Below, piece by piece: positions 23,001 to 26,000 of a DNA stretch of 28,315 nucleotides (position 1 is its first letter; the number at the start of each line of letters is the position of its first letter). The stretch comes from Candidatus Marinamargulisbacteria bacterium SCGC AAA071-K20 (GTDB taxonomy: Bacteria > Margulisbacteria > Marinamargulisbacteria > GCA-2716485 > AAA071-K20). The position numbers and the translations under genes were made by a program. The notes under the pieces were generated by a model that had not been told where the DNA came from, did no database searches, and was given only the letters and a program-made list of their open reading frames with translations. The DNA lies in assembly GCA_003265975.1 (NCBI GenBank), contig QFBU01000013.1:1-28315 (forward strand). The letters run 5' to 3'.

Positions 23001-26000
23001 CGAACCCAAGTGGGCTCCCCTCCACTAGATCCTAAAGTATTAATTAATTCCTTACCGGTGTCACCAACACGTTCCATCATGACGTATTGTTTATGCGCAT
23101 ACGTTACTAAAAAGAAAGGTCCGCTGTCTGCATTAATGTTGTACCCAGTTAGATCATCTACTTCTTTAATTTCAGCCTTGTGAGGTATGTCTGTATCGCC
23201 GCCCACTAACTTAGGAAGGGCGAATACTTCAAAAGGATCTTCTTTTAAATGCGTGTTGTGAACGCGGTCTGACTCTACAAAAACTGAGTGAGGAATTTGT
23301 ACCTCAAGTAACGCGTTAGACAATCCATGAAATAATTGAGTGAGGTCTTTTGGGCTTGTATAAAATGATGGGTCTATGAAGCGGTCTTTACCATTTTTTT
23401 GTTCTAATCCACCAAACACTGATTGTAATAAATGAGAAGTGCTAACCCCTGGGTTTTCACGCACCGCAGTTATAATATCCTTGTATTTTTTTAAGACAGC
23501 TTCACGTAGTAAAAAGGTGTTGCTTAGTACGCCTTGATAGGCTTTTGTAAGATTACTTTTTAATGTACTTAGTTCTGCTGCGTTTAAGTCTTTTAGGCCT
23601 CTTCCAGCTCCAGCTCCAAAAGAAGCATAAATCGCATTAAATGACTCTCTAGATTTTTTGCCCATACGCACCATCACGGCTTTAAAAGCACGGTCAGGTT
23701 GAGGTGAACCTTCGCTGTATGGTAGTACAAAATCACCGGCGGTGTTAACTACACCCAATTGAATAAGTATTCCTTTAAATTGTGTGGCAAAAATATGTAA
23801 TTCTTTTTTCTCATTCGTTGGGTTATCACCAAGGGGGGCATTCGCTGCGGCAATTACTTTCCTTAATACTTCCTTGAATTGGGCTATAGTGAGTGAATTT
23901 AGTTCAGCGCTTCCATCAACAATACTATCTGCTGCAATAAGCGCTTTAGCGTGGTTAGCCTTTAAATTACTACGTTCTTCTATAACCCGTTTTAAGCCAC
24001 CCACTTGGTCGACGTGAACCGACTGGTCGAACATATTAAACATTGCAATAGCTGTTTGTAATAATTCTTTAACTTTTTCTTTTTCTGTAACGGTTAAAGT
24101 GTCATTTAGTTTGTTAGTTAATGTTTCTATTGCTTCTGAAATAGCCTCTAGTGATGCATTTGGTTTAAGGCTAAATGTGTGAGGGAAGAAACCGAAAACG
24201 TATTTAGATATATCAACAGGAACATTATCCTCACGTAGAACTTTATTAAAGTTTATTGCCAGTTGTTTTAACTCGGTTTGAATTTGTTTATTATAGTCAG
24301 TCATTAATTGACTATATGCCAGGTTACCTATCGCCATCTCCCTGGGGATAGCTCTTAAATTAAAGTCATGAACCTTGTGACGAGTCATTTGTAAAAGAAG
24401 ATCTGTAAACTGAGTCTCTCTCTCAGAAAATGTTCCGCGTGCTAGAAGCGTTTTCATAAGCTCCGATAAAACAGTTTTTCTTGTTCTTGGTAAGCCGCCT
24501 TGTTTTTCTTGGATCCCGGCCGTATGTCGTTCTAAAAGACTATTGTCAAATAGTATCGAGAAGAACTCACCTGGGTTTTGGGTCACGCCATCAAAAGTGT
24601 GAATAATTTGTCGAATTAATTCCTTATGATCTATGGCTTCTGGGTCTTCTTGGGCTTTAAGCCAAACCTCAAAGTTCGTTAATTGATCTACTAATCTTTG
24701 TTTCAATAGGTGTGAGCCTGCGTGGTCTTGCTTAAATACAAAAGTGACCGCTTTGTCGATGGCAACTCGTATAGCTTCCGCGTTTGGATTTGAATTAGAC
24801 TTTAAACTTATAGTAAATACTCTATTGAAAGTATCTTTAACCGCTGTATGACTTCTAAGCTCTACTTCTAAACTATCCCAAATCTGTTTCGCCTCTTTAA
24901 TTGAGTTTGCCCTGTCGGCCGCAGCAAGAGGTCTGCCTGTAACTACTGCCAAAAACTCTACAGAAGAACCCTCAGTGAATGGGTCTGTTTTATTTAAAAA
25001 AGAAGTCAGTACAGCTGTAGTTTTAAAATCCTGATGCGTTTTTAAGTCTATATTTCTTACTATAGGGCGACCGGATTTGTTTTTTCCGTAGAGAGCTCTT
25101 TGAAGGACTTCAGCCGCTATTGCTTTGTCTTCGGGTTTTATTGAGGCGTCGTTTTGGACAACTATTCGGGCAAATAAACTAGGTAAGTTTTGTGCTACTA
25201 ATGCCTCGTCTAAGGCTATTAATGAAGAGCCTGCTTCTAAGTCCAGCAATTTAATCATGGCCCATTGTTTTGGGTTTAGGTTTTCGAGGTAGGAAGTAAG
25301 TGCTTGATCTACAGCAGGTATGCCTGTGATACGCTCGAGGCCGCCGTCTGTTGTGTTTGGAGAAAGTCTAATGAGCTCCGCACGCACATCGGCAATACAA
25401 GCATCTCTTAACGAGTTTGTTTCTAGTAAAGGATCTGGAAGCGCCGTGGCGACTGCATTATCGGCAACATGAGCAATGACTCCACTTAATTGGCTCATTG
25501 CTTTTCGGGGATCGTCTGAAAACCTGGCTTGATTGTTTATTATTAGTGCTAGTAAGGCATCTTTTTTGGCTGGATCTAGCGGTTTGATTAGAGCCTCTAT
25601 TTTTGCGGCTAGTACTGTTTGAGTATTGTCCCCTAAAAACTCTGTGTATATGCCACTTCTTGGATTAAAAACTAAGCCAAAGATAGCTTTTTTGGTAATT
25701 GATTGTACTAGGTTTCTGTCGCCAGCTACTGGGGGACCCGCTGCTACTCCTACTCCTGGGAAAAGATCGACAGCTGCCGCTTCGAGATCTGCGTTATTTA
25801 GTAGTGTTACTAATTGTTCTACAGAAGTAGCGACGCCTCTACCAAGCTCTTTTCCTAAATCGTCATATAGTTGTAATAATTCTAAGGCTTTAAAGTGTTT
25901 GCAGTTGTCGTGTGCGTCTATAGTGTTTGCTGTTAGAGTTAGGAGCATGTTTTCTATGAATTTTTTGGCTTTGTCGTCTACTGGTAACAGGGCTATTAAA

